DNA of 64,000 nt from Gammaproteobacteria bacterium (GCA_022360445.1 JAKSCV010000055.1:1-64000), one strand, 5' to 3'. Positions 48,089 to 59,985 are shown, counted from the first letter of the stretch. Numbers and translations are program-made. Notes: generated by a model from the letters alone, not told the origin.

Positions 48089-49498
48089 ATGTCTGCGAGT
48101 GACGTGATAAAGCAACTCAGAGATGAAGACGTCAAATTTGTTGATTTTCGATTTACGGATACCAAGGGAAAGGAGCAGCATGTCACTGTTCCGGCTTCGG
48201 AAGTGAGTGAAAGTACTTTTGAAGATGGAAAAATGTTTGACGGCTCATCCATTGCTGGGTGGAAAGGCATTAATGCCTCAGACATGATCTTGATGCCTCA
48301 GGCAGAAACAGCGGTTATGGATCCTTTTTTTGATGACATAACGATGAATGTCCGCTGCGATGTTATCGAGCCAGATACCATGCAAGGGTATGATCGTGAC
48401 CCTCGAAGTATTGCAAAACGTGCTGAAGCCTATATGGCATCTTCCGGTATTGCAGATACAGCCTACTTTGGACCAGAACCCGAGTTCTTTGTTTTTGACG
48501 ATGTCCGCTGGGGCGATGAGATGAGCGGCAGCTTTTTCAAAGTTGACTCGGATGAAGCCGCTTGGAATGCAGCAAAAATTTTTGAAACCAGTAACGTCGG
48601 CCACCGTCCAAGGGTGAAAGGTGGTTATTTTCCTGTGCCGCCAGTAGATTCACTCCAAGATGTGCGTTCGGCGATGGTGACTGTCATGGCCGAAATGGGC
48701 TTGGTGCCGGAGGTGCATCACCACGAAGTGGGTACCGCAGGCCAATGTGAGATTGGCATACGTTTTAATACCTTGGTACAAAAAGCTGACGAAGTTCAAA
48801 TTTTGAAGTACGTGGTGCACAACGTAGCCCACTCCTACGGAAAAACAGCGACGTTTATGCCTAAGCCTTTAGTTGGTGATAATGGTAATGGTATGCATGT
48901 TCATCAGTCTCTTTCAAAAGGTGGCGAGAACCTGTTTTCCGGTGACTTGTATGGTGGTTTATCACAAACAGCGTTGTACTACATCGGTGGTATTATCAAG
49001 CATGCGAAAGCTATTAATGCATTCAGCAATGCGTCAACCAACTCTTATAAGCGCTTAGTACCTGGCTTTGAAGCACCTGTGATGCTTGCATATTCGGCAC
49101 GTAACCGGTCAGCTTCTGTGCGGATTCCTTATGAGTCGAATCCGAAAGGGCGACGTATTGAAGTCCGTTTCCCTGATCCAACGGGTAACCCCTATTTTAC
49201 TTTTACGGCTTTGTTGATGGCGGGTCTTGACGGGATTAAAAACAAAATTGATCCAGGCGAAGCCATGGATAAAGACCTTTACGACCTGCCGCCTGAAGAA
49301 GAAGCCCAAATTCCACAGGTAGCATTTTCTTTCGATCAGGCGTTGGAAGCACTTGATAGTGACCGAGAGTTTCTGAAAGCTGGTAATGTTTTCAGTGACG
49401 ACACCATTGATGCTTACATTGGTCTGAAGATGGAAGAAGTAACGCGCTTGCGTATGGCCACGCATCCTGTTGAATACGATATGTATTACAGTGTTTAA
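48089..49498 (+). CDS. glnA: Glutamine synthetase type I
   Basis: A 469-residue GS-I. The substrate loop with [33 protein letters not shown], the beta-grasp/catalytic domain [17 protein letters not shown] and NRSASVRIP are intact. The adenylylation Tyr lies in [11 protein letters not shown]. It forms glutamine from glutamate, ammonia and ATP. AAGGAGG precedes ATG 48089. A sigma-54/NtrC promoter precedes it and a strong terminator follows. Confidence 0.98.
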   Translation: MSASDVIKQLRDEDVKFVDFRFTDTKGKEQHVTVPASEVSESTFEDGKMFDGSSIAGWKGINASDMILMPQAETAVMDPFFDDITMNVRCDVIEPDTMQGYDRDPRSIAKRAEAYMASSGIADTAYFGPEPEFFVFDDVRWGDEMSGSFFKVDSDEAAWNAAKIFETSNVGHRPRVKGGYFPVPPVDSLQDVRSAMVTVMAEMGLVPEVHHHEVGTAGQCEIGIRFNTLVQKADEVQILKYVVHNVAHSYGKTATFMPKPLVGDNGNGMHVHQSLSKGGENLFSGDLYGGLSQTALYYIGGIIKHAKAINAFSNASTNSYKRLVPGFEAPVMLAYSARNRSASVRIPYESNPKGRRIEVRFPDPTGNPYFTFTALLMAGLDGIKNKIDPGEAMDKDLYDLPPEEEAQIPQVAFSFDQALEALDSDREFLKAGNVFSDDTIDAYIGLKMEEVTRLRMATHPVEYDMYYSV

Positions 49499-49532
49499 TA
49501 TTCAATAAATACGCAATAACAAGGCAAACTGG

Positions 49533-49566
49533 AGCGCCTCTTAAGTTTTTAAGGGGCGCTTTTTTT
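49533..49566 (+). terminator. Terminator after glnA
   Basis: AGCGCCTCTTAA at 49533-49544 pairs with TTAAGGGGCGCT at 49549-49560 (12 bp, one G-U) around a 4-base loop, and seven T residues follow. It is a strong rho-independent terminator separating glnA from the DUF4124-ntrBC genes. Confidence 0.9.
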
Positions 49567-49608
49567 GTGTCGCCTTGCGCTTGAAGTATCTTTTGTTACT
49601 CTTACAGG

Positions 49609-50172
49609 ATGCGTTTTCTTTTACTAATCCTCTTTTTAACACTGCCCCCTTTGTCTAACGCGGATATTTTCCGGGAGAGAAATGCTGATGGAGGTGTCTC
49701 TTTTACGGATGTTCCAAAGCGCGACAGTGCTGAAAAAGTTCAACAAGCGCCCTTGAATACAATGGAGAGCGGGGTGGTTGTTGGTGGGAGAAAAACAACA
49801 GAAGAAAAAAAGAAAGAGTCGCTTGAGAAGGATATTGAACTTAACCTGATAGAGCCGCGCCATAATCAAGTGATATGGGATAATACGGGGCGTGTCAATA
49901 TTCTTTTAGAGGTCGTGTCAGGCGGAGTGTTGCCGCCTAACTCTTCAGTACAGATCTATCTTGATCAAAAACTTGTGTATCAAGGGGGCAAGAGATCTGT
50001 GGTACTGGAAAACATTGCACGTGGCACGCACACGCTCGTTGTTAAATTGCTTTCGTTTTCACCAGCGGGTGAGGATCAGTATGTATCCGACCCCCCCCAA
50101 ATTACTTTCCATGTTAAGCGTCACAGCGCCATTCCGGCGCACGAGAGTCTTCGTTACCCGGTCGTAGACTAA
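49609..50172 (+). CDS. DUF4124-type exported protein
   Basis: A 187-residue protein with a signal peptide (MRFLLLILFLTLPPLSNA) followed by the DUF4124 pattern DIFRERNADGGVSFTDVPKR, a charged linker and a beta-rich C-domain (VNILLEVVSGGVLPPNSSVQ). Its place between glnA and ntrB is common in gammaproteobacteria, but no function in nitrogen control is known. It probably acts in the periplasm. Confidence 0.85.
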   Translation: MRFLLLILFLTLPPLSNADIFRERNADGGVSFTDVPKRDSAEKVQQAPLNTMESGVVVGGRKTTEEKKKESLEKDIELNLIEPRHNQVIWDNTGRVNILLEVVSGGVLPPNSSVQIYLDQKLVYQGGKRSVVLENIARGTHTLVVKLLSFSPAGEDQYVSDPPQITFHVKRHSAIPAHESLRYPVVD

Positions 50173-50359
50173 TGCCAGGCTTGTTTTTGATGCACTAATG
50201 TAGTGCTTTCATTGGGTTTAGATAGCCTCATTATTTTTTAAGCTTGTTGGGTGTATTATTTCTCCCAAATAAATTCCAATCTTTACAATAACTTAATGTT
50301 GATTTTTCTTTTTTTGAGTTGACTGTTAATGTTGGTTTATTTTTTGCAAATGAAAATAC

Positions 50360-51442
50360 ATGAAGCAAAACAAAGCGTCAAAATCGTGCATTGAAGGAAA
50401 AATACTCGACAATATTGCAACTTCTATTGTTGTTGTTAATGATGTCTTTCTTATTCAAGAGCTCAATGCTGCCGCAGAAATTTTATTCTCAACCAGCATA
50501 AAGAAAGTGCAGAGCACTTGCTTTTTTGACTTGGTGAGTCTCTCGAGCATTGTGATCGAGCAGATACAAAAGTCACTTGAATTAGACCGTCCCTACACGA
50601 GCAGGGAAACCATCTTATCAGTGGTAGGTAAACAAACGCATACTGTCGATATCAGTGTGACGCCACTGGTTGCAGACAGTCAAAACCGGTACCTAATCAT
50701 TGAATTGACAGAGGTGGACAGACACATACGTATTGCGCGTGAAGAAGCATTGCTTCGTCAGCAGACGACAACCAGCAACATTATTCGCGGCCTTGCACAT
50801 GAAATCAAAAACCCCTTAGGCGGTTTGCGGGGTGCGGCACAATTATTGGAACGAGAGCTTCCAAGCGATGAGTTGAAGGAATATACCCGTATCATCATTG
50901 GTGAGGCGGATCGATTACAAAGCCTGATCAATCGAATGACTGGGCCTGTGAGTCGGCCGAATCTTGCAATGGTTAACATTCATGAAATTCTGCAATATGT
51001 CCGGCAACTGCTGATGGCCGAAGATAGTGGTCATGTTGAATTCAAAACCGATTATGACCCCAGTATTCCTTTAATTTACGTGGACCGTGACTGGATGGTC
51101 CAAGCGATATTGAATATTGCAGGTAATGCACTTCAAGCTGTCAATGATGAAGGTAGCATTTCTTTTGTGACCCGCATTATGCGTAATTTTACGATCGGCT
51201 CGGAAATATACCGGCTCGTTTTGCGCATACAGGTCATTGATGATGGCCCGGGGATTAGTCAAGAAATGCTTGGCACGGTTTTTTACCCGATGATTACAGG
51301 GAAAGAAGGCGGAACAGGATTAGGTCTTTCTATAGCGCAGACTTTAATCAGTCAGCAGAAGGGCTTGATTGAATGTACCAGTGAACCGGGTAGGACGGTT
51401 TTTACAGTATTAATACCAATTAGGAACGGTGATGATGAGTGA
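50360..51442 (+). CDS. glnL: Nitrogen regulation sensor histidine kinase NtrB
   Basis: A 360-residue soluble kinase: an N-terminal PAS domain (residues 15-130), the phospho-acceptor His147 in GLAHEIKNPLGG, and the ATPase domain with the N-box NIAGNALQAV, G1 box VIDDGPGI and G2 box GGTGLGLSIAQ. It phosphorylates or dephosphorylates NtrC under control of PII. Its 3' end overlaps ntrC, so the pair is one operon, with a 187-bp gap after DUF4124. Confidence 0.96.
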   Translation: MKQNKASKSCIEGKILDNIATSIVVVNDVFLIQELNAAAEILFSTSIKKVQSTCFFDLVSLSSIVIEQIQKSLELDRPYTSRETILSVVGKQTHTVDISVTPLVADSQNRYLIIELTEVDRHIRIAREEALLRQQTTTSNIIRGLAHEIKNPLGGLRGAAQLLERELPSDELKEYTRIIIGEADRLQSLINRMTGPVSRPNLAMVNIHEILQYVRQLLMAEDSGHVEFKTDYDPSIPLIYVDRDWMVQAILNIAGNALQAVNDEGSISFVTRIMRNFTIGSEIYRLVLRIQVIDDGPGISQEMLGTVFYPMITGKEGGTGLGLSIAQTLISQQKGLIECTSEPGRTVFTVLIPIRNGDDE

Positions 51443-52835
51443 AAATGTATGGGTGATTGATGATGATCAATCAATAAGGTGGGTGCTGGAAAGAGCCTAC
51501 CAGCAGGAAGGGATGCAGGTAACAAGCTTTTCGTCGGCTGACTCCGCGCTAAGGGCGTTACACAATACAAAAGTACACCCAGATGCTATTGTCAGTGATA
51601 TACGCATGCCGGGATTGGATGGTCTGGATTTTCTAAAACAAATACACCAAGGCTTTCCGGATACACCGGTTATCATCATGACGGCACACTCTGACCTGGA
51701 CAGCGCAGTGGCGGCCTATGAAGGAGGGGCATTTGAGTACTTACCGAAACCTTTTGACGTGGATGAAGCTATTGACCTGACCAAACGGGCTTGTCATGCC
51801 AGCAAAGAGTCCAGTGGTGCTCAGGGTGATATCCGCCAGGTCGGTGAGGATTATGACATCATCGGTAATGCCCCAGCGATGCAGGAGGTTTTTCGTGCGA
51901 TTGGGCGTCTCTCACGATCTAATATCACCGTAATGATTAACGGCGAGTCAGGCACAGGAAAAGAGCTGATTGCCCGTGCATTGCACCGCCATAGTCCCCG
52001 GGCAGATGCCCCTTTTATCGCGCTGAATATGGCAGCGATTCCACACGAGTTAATGGAATCGGAGCTTTTTGGACATGAAAAGGGCGCTTTTACTGGGGCA
52101 CATACTCAGCGCCAGGGGCGTTTTGAGCAAGCTGATACAGGAACCTTGTTTTTAGATGAAATTGGCGACATGCCCTCAGAGCTGCAAACGCGGTTATTAC
52201 GGGTGCTGGCGGATGGGCAATTCTATCGAGTGGGTGGCCATGTTCCCATCAAAGTTGATGTACGTATCATTGCTGCCACACATCAGAATTTAGAGCAATT
52301 GGTTACAGAAAGGCGGTTTCGGGAAGACTTGTTTCATCGTTTGAATGTCATACGTGTACATGTGCCTTCTCTTCGAGAGCGTCGTGAAGACATCCCCGTT
52401 TTGTTGAGACACTTTCTAGCAACCGCCGCTTCTGAGCTGCAGGTAACACCCAAGAAAACCACTAAATCAGTTGAAGAATATCTCCAGCGCCTAAATTGGC
52501 CCGGCAACGTTCGCCAGTTACAAAATGTGGCGCGTTGGCTCACGGTGATGGCCAGTGGTAGTGAAATTCTAATGGAAGATCTCCCTGAAGATTTGAAAAA
52601 TACAACGGAGGAACCGGAAGGCAACCATTGGGAAAACGAGTTACAACGTTGGGTTGATAACGCTTTACACCGAGGCGAAAAAGACCTGCTTTCTCAAATC
52701 GTTCCGACATTTGAGAAAATACTGATTGAAAGTGCTTTGAGGAAGACCGGTAACCGGCGTCAGGACGCGGCAAAGTTATTGGGTTGGGGCAGGAATACGC
52801 TCACACGCAAGATTAAAGAGCTGGATATTGACTGA
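51435..52835 (+). CDS. glnG: Nitrogen regulation response regulator NtrC
   Basis: A 466-residue sigma-54 activator. The receiver carries Asp55 (IVSDIRMPG), the AAA+ domain has Walker A GESGTGKE, the GAFTGA loop and the Walker B region LFLDEIGD, and the C-terminal Fis-type HTH is LRKTGNRRQDAAKLLGWGRNTLTRKI. GGAACGG lies about 6 nt before ATG 51435; ATG 51432 and GTG 51429 are close alternatives. It binds the site at 47847 and activates the glnA sigma-54 promoter. Confidence 0.96.
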   Translation: MSENVWVIDDDQSIRWVLERAYQQEGMQVTSFSSADSALRALHNTKVHPDAIVSDIRMPGLDGLDFLKQIHQGFPDTPVIIMTAHSDLDSAVAAYEGGAFEYLPKPFDVDEAIDLTKRACHASKESSGAQGDIRQVGEDYDIIGNAPAMQEVFRAIGRLSRSNITVMINGESGTGKELIARALHRHSPRADAPFIALNMAAIPHELMESELFGHEKGAFTGAHTQRQGRFEQADTGTLFLDEIGDMPSELQTRLLRVLADGQFYRVGGHVPIKVDVRIIAATHQNLEQLVTERRFREDLFHRLNVIRVHVPSLRERREDIPVLLRHFLATAASELQVTPKKTTKSVEEYLQRLNWPGNVRQLQNVARWLTVMASGSEILMEDLPEDLKNTTEEPEGNHWENELQRWVDNALHRGEKDLLSQIVPTFEKILIESALRKTGNRRQDAAKLLGWGRNTLTRKIKELDID

Positions 52836-52871
52836 AATACTCAAAAACCAAAGTGGCCAGTAGATTCTGGA

Positions 52872-53747
52872 CTATTTAATATGTTCTAGGATGCCCTCAA
52901 GTTCATCTAGGTTACTATATTTCACTTCCAACTTTCCTCCGCCTGTCCGTTTATGAGTAATTGCAACAGGGGCGCCCAAGGTTTCAGCAAGGCGATGTTC
53001 CAGTGAGGCAATATCCGGATCCCGCCGTGGTTTGTCTTCCTCCGCCCGAGGTGTTGAGCGCTGGTCTGTTAGTTGTTGATTAACCAAAGTTTCGGCTGCT
53101 CTGACCGTCATTCCTTTGGCTGTTATCGCTTTAGCCGCGGTGATTTGGTCATTGCCTTTTAGTGCCAGCAAGGCGCGGGCATGTCCCATCTCCAATTCCC
53201 CGTGGTCGAGCATTTTTTTGACGTCGGGGTGAAGTTCAAGCAGGCGTAACAGGTTGCTGACAGCGGCTCGTGAGCGCCCGATGAGTTCGGCGATTTGCTG
53301 GTGTGTCAAGTCGAAGTGCTCTTGTAGACGTGAAAGGGCATTGGCTTCTTCCAGTGCAGTCAAATCCTCCCGTTGGATGTTTTCCACCAGTGAGATGGCA
53401 GCAGCAGAGCGTTCATCCAGTTCACGAACAACCGCCGGAATTTCATGGAGCCCGGCGATCTGGGCTGCCCGCCAGCGGCGCTCTCCGGCAACAATTTCAA
53501 AACCTTGATCGGATTCTCGCACGACAATCGGCTGGACAACTCCTTGCTTGGCAATGGAGTCCGCAAGTTCTTGCAATGCTTCAGTATCAAACTTAACCCG
53601 TGGCTGGTGTTTGCCTCGATGCACGGTATCAACCGCAAGGCTTTTAAGTCCTTCTGTAGAAGCGGAACCACTGACGACCTCTGCAACAATCTCGTCGCCA
53701 CCAAGTAGTGCACCTAAGCCGCGGCCTAAACCTCGCTGTTTTGCCAT
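52872..53747 (-). CDS. parB: Chromosome partitioning protein ParB
   Basis: A 291-residue ParB/Spo0J. The N-terminal RGLGRGLGALLGGDE ParA-interaction motif leads, then the CTP-binding/ParB domain (QPRVKFDTEALQELADSIA, VAGERRWRAA), the HTH (LTHQQIAELIGRSRAAVSNLLRL) and a C-terminal dimerisation domain. It loads at parS sites and slides as a CTP clamp. It is 9 bp downstream of parA. I could not find a parS (TGTTTCACGTGAAACA-like) site nearby by eye. Confidence 0.96.
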   Translation of the reverse strand: MAKQRGLGRGLGALLGGDEIVAEVVSGSASTEGLKSLAVDTVHRGKHQPRVKFDTEALQELADSIAKQGVVQPIVVRESDQGFEIVAGERRWRAAQIAGLHEIPAVVRELDERSAAAISLVENIQREDLTALEEANALSRLQEHFDLTHQQIAELIGRSRAAVSNLLRLLELHPDVKKMLDHGELEMGHARALLALKGNDQITAAKAITAKGMTVRAAETLVNQQLTDQRSTPRAEEDKPRRDPDIASLEHRLAETLGAPVAITHKRTGGGKLEVKYSNLDELEGILEHIK

Positions 53748-53756
53748 ATCGTTTCT

Positions 53757-54545
53757 CTAAGTTGATTCTTCTCTTTGCCGTCGGTCATTCCGGCGGAGCA
53801 GTTCGCCCGCTAGCGCGAGATAAGCTTTTGCTCCTTTTGAATAGGGGTCATAATACATGATCGGTTTGCCAAAACCAGGTGCTTCGGCAAGTCGAACATT
53901 TCTGGGCACCACGGTCCTATAAAGTTTTTCACCAAAGTGCTCAACCAGTTGGGCCGAAACATCCTGGCTGAGGCGGTTTCTTGGGTCATACATGGTTCTT
54001 AGGACGCCCTCAATAACCAGTGTTTTGTTGATTGTGCTTTGAATGTCACGGATCGTCTTTATGAGTGCCGACAGCCCTTCCAGTGCATAGTATTCGCATT
54101 GCATGGGGATAATCACGCCATGGGCAGCAACCAGTGCATTCAGCGTGAGCACATTCAAGGCCGGTGGGCAGTCGATTAAAACGAAGTCGTACTGATCTAA
54201 AATGGGACGCAAGGATTCAAGCAAGCGGCGTTCGCGACGAGATTCCCCCAGTAGTTTGACTTCAGCAGCTGTCAGGTCACCATGCCCAGGCAAGAGATCA
54301 TAGCCGGCTTCACTCGTTGGCAGGATAACGTCTGCTGCTGTCACCTGTTGGGTGAGCCACTCAAACCCAGAGTACTGGAGTGAGTTTTTGTCAATACCGC
54401 TGCCCATAGTGGCATTGCCTTGAGGATCCAAATCGATCAGCAGTACTTTTTTGCGCGTTGCAGCCAGTGAAGCGCTTAAGTTGATGGAGGTAGTGGTTTT
54501 CCCCACGCCCCCTTTTTGGTTGGTTATTGTCAGTATTCTACCCAT
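53757..54545 (-). CDS. parA: Chromosome partitioning ATPase ParA
   Basis: A 262-residue deviant-Walker ATPase: TNQKGGVGKTTTSINLSASL carries the signature Lys, IDLDPQGNATMG the Walker A' Asp, and DFVLIDCPPALN the Walker B. It positions ParB-parS complexes during origin segregation. It lies between rsmG and parB, the normal order mnmG-rsmG-parA-parB. Confidence 0.97.
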   Translation of the reverse strand: MGRILTITNQKGGVGKTTTSINLSASLAATRKKVLLIDLDPQGNATMGSGIDKNSLQYSGFEWLTQQVTAADVILPTSEAGYDLLPGHGDLTAAEVKLLGESRRERRLLESLRPILDQYDFVLIDCPPALNVLTLNALVAAHGVIIPMQCEYYALEGLSALIKTIRDIQSTINKTLVIEGVLRTMYDPRNRLSQDVSAQLVEHFGEKLYRTVVPRNVRLAEAPGFGKPIMYYDPYSKGAKAYLALAGELLRRNDRRQREEST

Positions 54546-54572
54546 GCCGAGAATGCTCTTTTCATCTTGTGT

Positions 54573-55217
54573 TTAGTGTAAGCTTGTTTGGATCTCGATT
54601 GCATGCCTTTCGCCAATTCGGGCCGGTACTTTGAGCGAGTGGCTGGTGCACATGAATTCAGGATTCAATGCGTTCATCTCCGCTTCAGGCCGGTTACCTT
54701 TCATTGCCAACCAACGGCCGTCTTTTTTACATAAATGCTGTGTGCTTGTCACAAAGCCGGCTAATGAGGCATAAGCCCGTGAGACGATTAAATCATAGGG
54801 GTACGGGGGTTGAAATTGTTCCACTCTCGAACAGACGACCTGAACGTTCGTGAGTGACAGTTTTCCTACAATATGAATAATAAAGCGCGTTTTTTTATGG
54901 TTGCTGTCTAACAGGGTGAAGTGAGTAGCCGGTAATGCCAGCGCGAGGGGAATGCCAGGCAGCCCTGCGCCTGTGCCTACATCCAGAACGTACCGGCGGC
55001 TTTTTACCCGCTCGGCGATCGAAAGACTGTCCAGTATATGCTTGTAGATCATGTCGTCCGGGTTGCGGATGGCGGTCAGATTGTAAACTTTATTCCAGCG
55101 TATGAGTTCTTCAATAAACAGCAGCAGACGATCTGTTGGTGCCTGCAGTGTCGATAGCCCCATCGCCTCTAAGCCGGAGGTGAGAATGGACTGAAATTCA
55201 CCGGAGTTTTTGATCAT
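54573..55217 (-). CDS. rsmG: 16S rRNA (guanine-527-N7)-methyltransferase
   Basis: A 214-residue Rossmann methyltransferase with VLDVGTGAGLPGIPLA (SAM motif I) and the N-terminal cap NLTAIRNPDDMIYKHILDSL. It makes m7G527 in 16S rRNA; loss gives low-level streptomycin resistance in E. coli. It starts at the last base of mnmG and is followed by parA after 27 bp. Confidence 0.96.
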   Translation of the reverse strand: MIKNSGEFQSILTSGLEAMGLSTLQAPTDRLLLFIEELIRWNKVYNLTAIRNPDDMIYKHILDSLSIAERVKSRRYVLDVGTGAGLPGIPLALALPATHFTLLDSNHKKTRFIIHIVGKLSLTNVQVVCSRVEQFQPPYPYDLIVSRAYASLAGFVTSTQHLCKKDGRWLAMKGNRPEAEMNALNPEFMCTSHSLKVPARIGERHAIEIQTSLH

Positions 55218-57109
55218 TAAGCCCGACGTTTTTGGGAAAGTTGCCCGGACTTTTTCAGATAAACAAGCAAGAGGGATACAGCCGCTGGTGTCACCCCGGG
55301 TATGCGCGAGGCTTGTCCGACGGTTTCAGGTCGGAACTCCGCCAGCTTTTGCTTGACTTCACTGGATAAACCGGTGACGCAAGTGTAGTCAATATCAATC
55401 GGAAGGCGGGTTTCCTGGTGTTTATTTTGTCGGGCAATTTCATCACTTTGCCTGGCCACGTAACCTGCATATTTGGCTTGTATTTCTACTTGTTCATGGA
55501 CAGTTGAATTTCCGTCCAGTTCAAGACCAATGGCAGACAGTAAAGGTGTTAAGGTGACTTCAGGCCGACGCAGCAAATCGCTGGCCCGATATTCGCGTGC
55601 CAGGGGCTGAGAAAAGTATTGTTGGTAAGCTGTGCTTTCAGCTGTGCCAGGTCTGATCCACGTATCTTTCAGGCGTTGCTTTGCACGTTCAATCTGCTCT
55701 TGTTTTTGACAAAAATACTGCCAACGTTCATCGTCAACAAGTCCTAATCGGCGCCCGGTTTCCGTTAACCGAAGATCGGCATTGTCTTCTCTTAAGAGTA
55801 AACGATACTCTGCCCGGCTTGTGAACATCCGGTAGGGTTCCTGGGTGCCACAGGTAATGAGGTCGTCAACCAGTACACCCATGTAGGCTTCATCGCGACG
55901 AGGCGACCAGGGCGCTTCATTTCGAACCCGGAGCGCGGCATTTAAACCAGCCAACAGGCCTTGTGCTCCGGCTTCTTCGTAACCGGTTGTGCCATTGATC
56001 TGGCCTGCGAAAAATAAATTTTTCAGGCTCTTTGTCTCCAGGGATGCTTTGAGTCCCCTAGGGTCAAAGTAATCGTATTCGATAGCGTATCCAGGGCGTG
56101 TAATCTGTGCGCTTTCAAAGCCTTTTATCGAGCGCACAAACGCGTATTGCACGTCAAAAGGCAGGCTGGTTGAAATGCCATTAGGGTAAATTTCATGAGT
56201 GTGTAAGCCTTCTGGCTCAATGAAGATTTGGTGAGAGGGCTTGTCTGCAAATCGCACGATCTTATCTTCAATAGAGGGGCAGTAGCGGGGACCAACACCT
56301 TCGATCACGCCTGAATACATGGGGGAACGAGATAGTCCGCCACGAATAATGTCATGTGTTTCTTCTGTGGTGTGAGTAATGGAGCAGTTGACCTGCTGTG
56401 GGTGGTCGGCTATCGAGCCCATGAAGGAAAAGACAGGGCGTGGCGTATCACCCGGTTGTATTTCCAGCTCTGTATAGTTAATGCTGCGCCCGTCAATCCG
56501 GGGGGGGGTTCCCGTTTTTAAACGATCCACATTGAGCGGTAATTCGCGCAGCCGCTCAGCAAGTGTCGTCGATGGAGGGTCCCCTGCCCGCCCACCGCTG
56601 TGGTTGGATTTGCCGACATGAATACGTCCATTTAAAAAGGTCCCGGCTGTGAGTACGACAGATTTGGCTTGGATTTTGAGCCCCATCTGAGTAATGACAC
56701 CAACGACTTGTTCGCCTTCAAGTATCAGGTCATCGGCGGCTTGTTGAAAGAGACTCAAGTGTGGCTGGTTTTCCAGGAAGTGCCGAATGGCTTGCTTGTA
56801 GAGTTGCCGGTCTGCCTGGGAGCGAGTGGCGCGAACAGCGGGACCCTTGCTGGCATTGAGGCGGCGCAGGTGTATGCCTGCCTGATCGGCTGCTTTTGCC
56901 ATCACACCACCCAAGGCGTCAATTTCTTTGACCAGGTGTCCTTTGCCAATTCCCCCAATAGCGGGATTGCAGCTCATCTGCCCCAGTGTCTCGATACTGT
57001 GCGTGAGCAAAAGTGTCTCAGCGCCCATACGGGCTGAGGCCAGTGCGGCCTCCGTTCCCGCATGTCCACCACCGATGACAATGACATCGTATGCTTTTGG
57101 ATAATTCAT
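55217..57109 (-). CDS. mnmG: tRNA uridine-34 carboxymethylaminomethyl-modifying enzyme MnmG
   Basis: A 630-residue FAD protein. The FAD motif [19 protein letters not shown] is at the N-terminus, [22 protein letters not shown] and the Cys-containing region [18 protein letters not shown] follow, and the C-terminal helical domain is intact. With MnmE it installs cmnm5 at U34 of several tRNAs. mnmE is not in the window. The gene is divergent from fxsA. Confidence 0.98.
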   Translation of the reverse strand: MNYPKAYDVIVIGGGHAGTEAALASARMGAETLLLTHSIETLGQMSCNPAIGGIGKGHLVKEIDALGGVMAKAADQAGIHLRRLNASKGPAVRATRSQADRQLYKQAIRHFLENQPHLSLFQQAADDLILEGEQVVGVITQMGLKIQAKSVVLTAGTFLNGRIHVGKSNHSGGRAGDPPSTTLAERLRELPLNVDRLKTGTPPRIDGRSINYTELEIQPGDTPRPVFSFMGSIADHPQQVNCSITHTTEETHDIIRGGLSRSPMYSGVIEGVGPRYCPSIEDKIVRFADKPSHQIFIEPEGLHTHEIYPNGISTSLPFDVQYAFVRSIKGFESAQITRPGYAIEYDYFDPRGLKASLETKSLKNLFFAGQINGTTGYEEAGAQGLLAGLNAALRVRNEAPWSPRRDEAYMGVLVDDLITCGTQEPYRMFTSRAEYRLLLREDNADLRLTETGRRLGLVDDERWQYFCQKQEQIERAKQRLKDTWIRPGTAESTAYQQYFSQPLAREYRASDLLRRPEVTLTPLLSAIGLELDGNSTVHEQVEIQAKYAGYVARQSDEIARQNKHQETRLPIDIDYTCVTGLSSEVKQKLAEFRPETVGQASRIPGVTPAAVSLLLVYLKKSGQLSQKRRA

Positions 57110-57314
57110 AAGAGTTATTGTCTCATAAACTTTTTTGACATGTCAGGATTAGGCTGCTTTTGTTGGCAGGAGTAACCGGTTTGTCTGCGACTTAACTAGA
57201 AGCTCCTTAACAATTTCTTAATGTTGATATCCGGTGATTCGGCCATACGTTAGTAAAGAGTCATTGCGGAACCGAAATGGTTTTACTCAATATCGCTTAA
57301 GAGTACGTCACTTA

Positions 57315-57785
57315 ATGCCCTATATTTTACTTTGCTTTATTTTAGTGCCGATTATCGAAATTTATGTGTTGGTTTCTGTCGGCACGGAAATCGGTGCATT
57401 TAATACAATTTTGGCCGTTATTATAACGGCTGTGATTGGCACGGTATTACTTCGTCAGCAAGGAGTGCAAACGCTTGCAAAGGTTCAGCGCTCTATGCAA
57501 CGGGGCATTCCTCCGGCTGTTGAGTTACTGGAGGGCGCCTTGTTGCTTATTGGCGGAGTGTTGTTGTTGACCCCAGGATTTATTACGGATCTACTCGGAT
57601 TTTCTTTTTTGATCCCTCAAAGCCGCCACTTTTTAGCAGCTCGGGTGTTAAAAAACGTCGTACTGACAGCGCATTCTGACCGAAGCAATCCAGTGCGAGG
57701 CCCTCAAGATAAAACAAGGGGTCATATTATCGAGGGTGAATATCGACAAGAACAAGAAGATGAGCCCTCTCAGGACAAAGATTAA
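57315..57785 (+). CDS. FxsA family membrane protein
   Basis: A 156-residue inner-membrane protein with three to four hydrophobic segments (ILLCFILVPIIEIYVLVSVG; AFNTILAVIITAVIGTVLL; GALLLIGGVLLLTPGFITDLL). In E. coli, FxsA overproduction relieves F-plasmid exclusion of phage T7; its native role is unclear. I start at ATG 57315, giving MPYILLCF; the frame continues upstream to 57234 as a basic tail without a ribosome site. It commonly sits just upstream of groESL in gammaproteobacteria, as here. Confidence 0.9.
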   Translation: MPYILLCFILVPIIEIYVLVSVGTEIGAFNTILAVIITAVIGTVLLRQQGVQTLAKVQRSMQRGIPPAVELLEGALLLIGGVLLLTPGFITDLLGFSFLIPQSRHFLAARVLKNVVLTAHSDRSNPVRGPQDKTRGHIIEGEYRQEQEDEPSQDKD

Positions 57786-57805
57786 AGAAAACTGACCAAG
57801 AGGTC

Positions 57806-57833
57806 TTGATTTTCGTATTCAAGGCCCTATTAT
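57806..57833 (+). promoter_or_regulatory. groESL promoter, with sigma-70 and sigma-32 features
   Basis: TTGATT (57806-57811) and TATTAT (57828-57833) are separated by 16 bp, a reasonable sigma-70 pair. The same bases also fit a sigma-32-like pattern, with CTTGAT for the -35 and GCCCTATTA near the -10 (family CTTGAAA-N11-16-CCCCATNT). Both readings place the start just inside the CIRCE element. Confidence 0.6.
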
Positions 57834-57859
57834 TAGCACTCACTTAAGGAGAGTGCTAA
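57833..57859 (+). promoter_or_regulatory. CIRCE operator (HrcA binding site)
   Basis: TTAGCACTC (57833-57841), nine bases of spacer (57842-57850), GAGTGCTAA (57851-57859): a perfect match to the CIRCE consensus. It overlaps the groESL -10/start region and lies about 66 bp upstream of the groES ATG. HrcA should repress groESL here; the hrcA gene itself is not in the window. Confidence 0.95.
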
Positions 57860-57924
57860 TTAAGCCTCCGAAAGAATAAATTCAAGTGTCGATAAACCCT
57901 AATTTTCTACAGGAGAACACCTCA

Positions 57925-58212
57925 ATGAAAATTCGTCCTTTACATGATCGCTTGGTAGTAAAGCGTATGGAAGAAGAGCGAACGACTGCTGGCGGGATTG
58001 TCATCCCTGACTCTGCAACTGAAAAACCGAGCCGTGGCGAAGTGGTTGCTGTTGGTAATGGGAAAGTGACAGAAAGCGGCGATGTACGTCCACTCGACGT
58101 GAAGGTTGGAGACCTCGTGCTGTTCGGCAAATATGCGGGCACTGAAGTTAAAATTAATGACGAAGAACTGCTTGTCATGCGTGAAGACGACATCATGGGT
58201 GTCATTGAATAA
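57925..58212 (+). CDS. groES: Co-chaperonin GroES
   Basis: A 95-residue Cpn10. It begins [20 protein letters not shown], the mobile loop is [20 protein letters not shown], and it ends [17 protein letters not shown]-like. The start ATG 57925 follows AGGAG at 57911-57915. It forms the heptameric lid on GroEL. The next gene, groEL, starts 69 bp downstream. Confidence 0.98.
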   Translation: MKIRPLHDRLVVKRMEEERTTAGGIVIPDSATEKPSRGEVVAVGNGKVTESGDVRPLDVKVGDLVLFGKYAGTEVKINDEELLVMREDDIMGVIE

Positions 58213-58254
58213 GCGCTGCTGTTAAAACCATACATACCATCTCCTGGTTTTTAG

Positions 58255-59934
<1,680 letters not shown>

Positions 59935-59952
59935 GCCGTTCTGGTGTCTGTA

Positions 59953-59985
59953 AAAAGCCCGGCAGTTGAATGCCGGGCTTTTTTT
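59953..59985 (+). terminator. Terminator after groESL
   Basis: AAAAGCCCGGCA (59953-59964) pairs with TGCCGGGCTTTT (59971-59982) around a 6-base loop, followed by more T residues. It ends the groESL operon. Confidence 0.93.
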
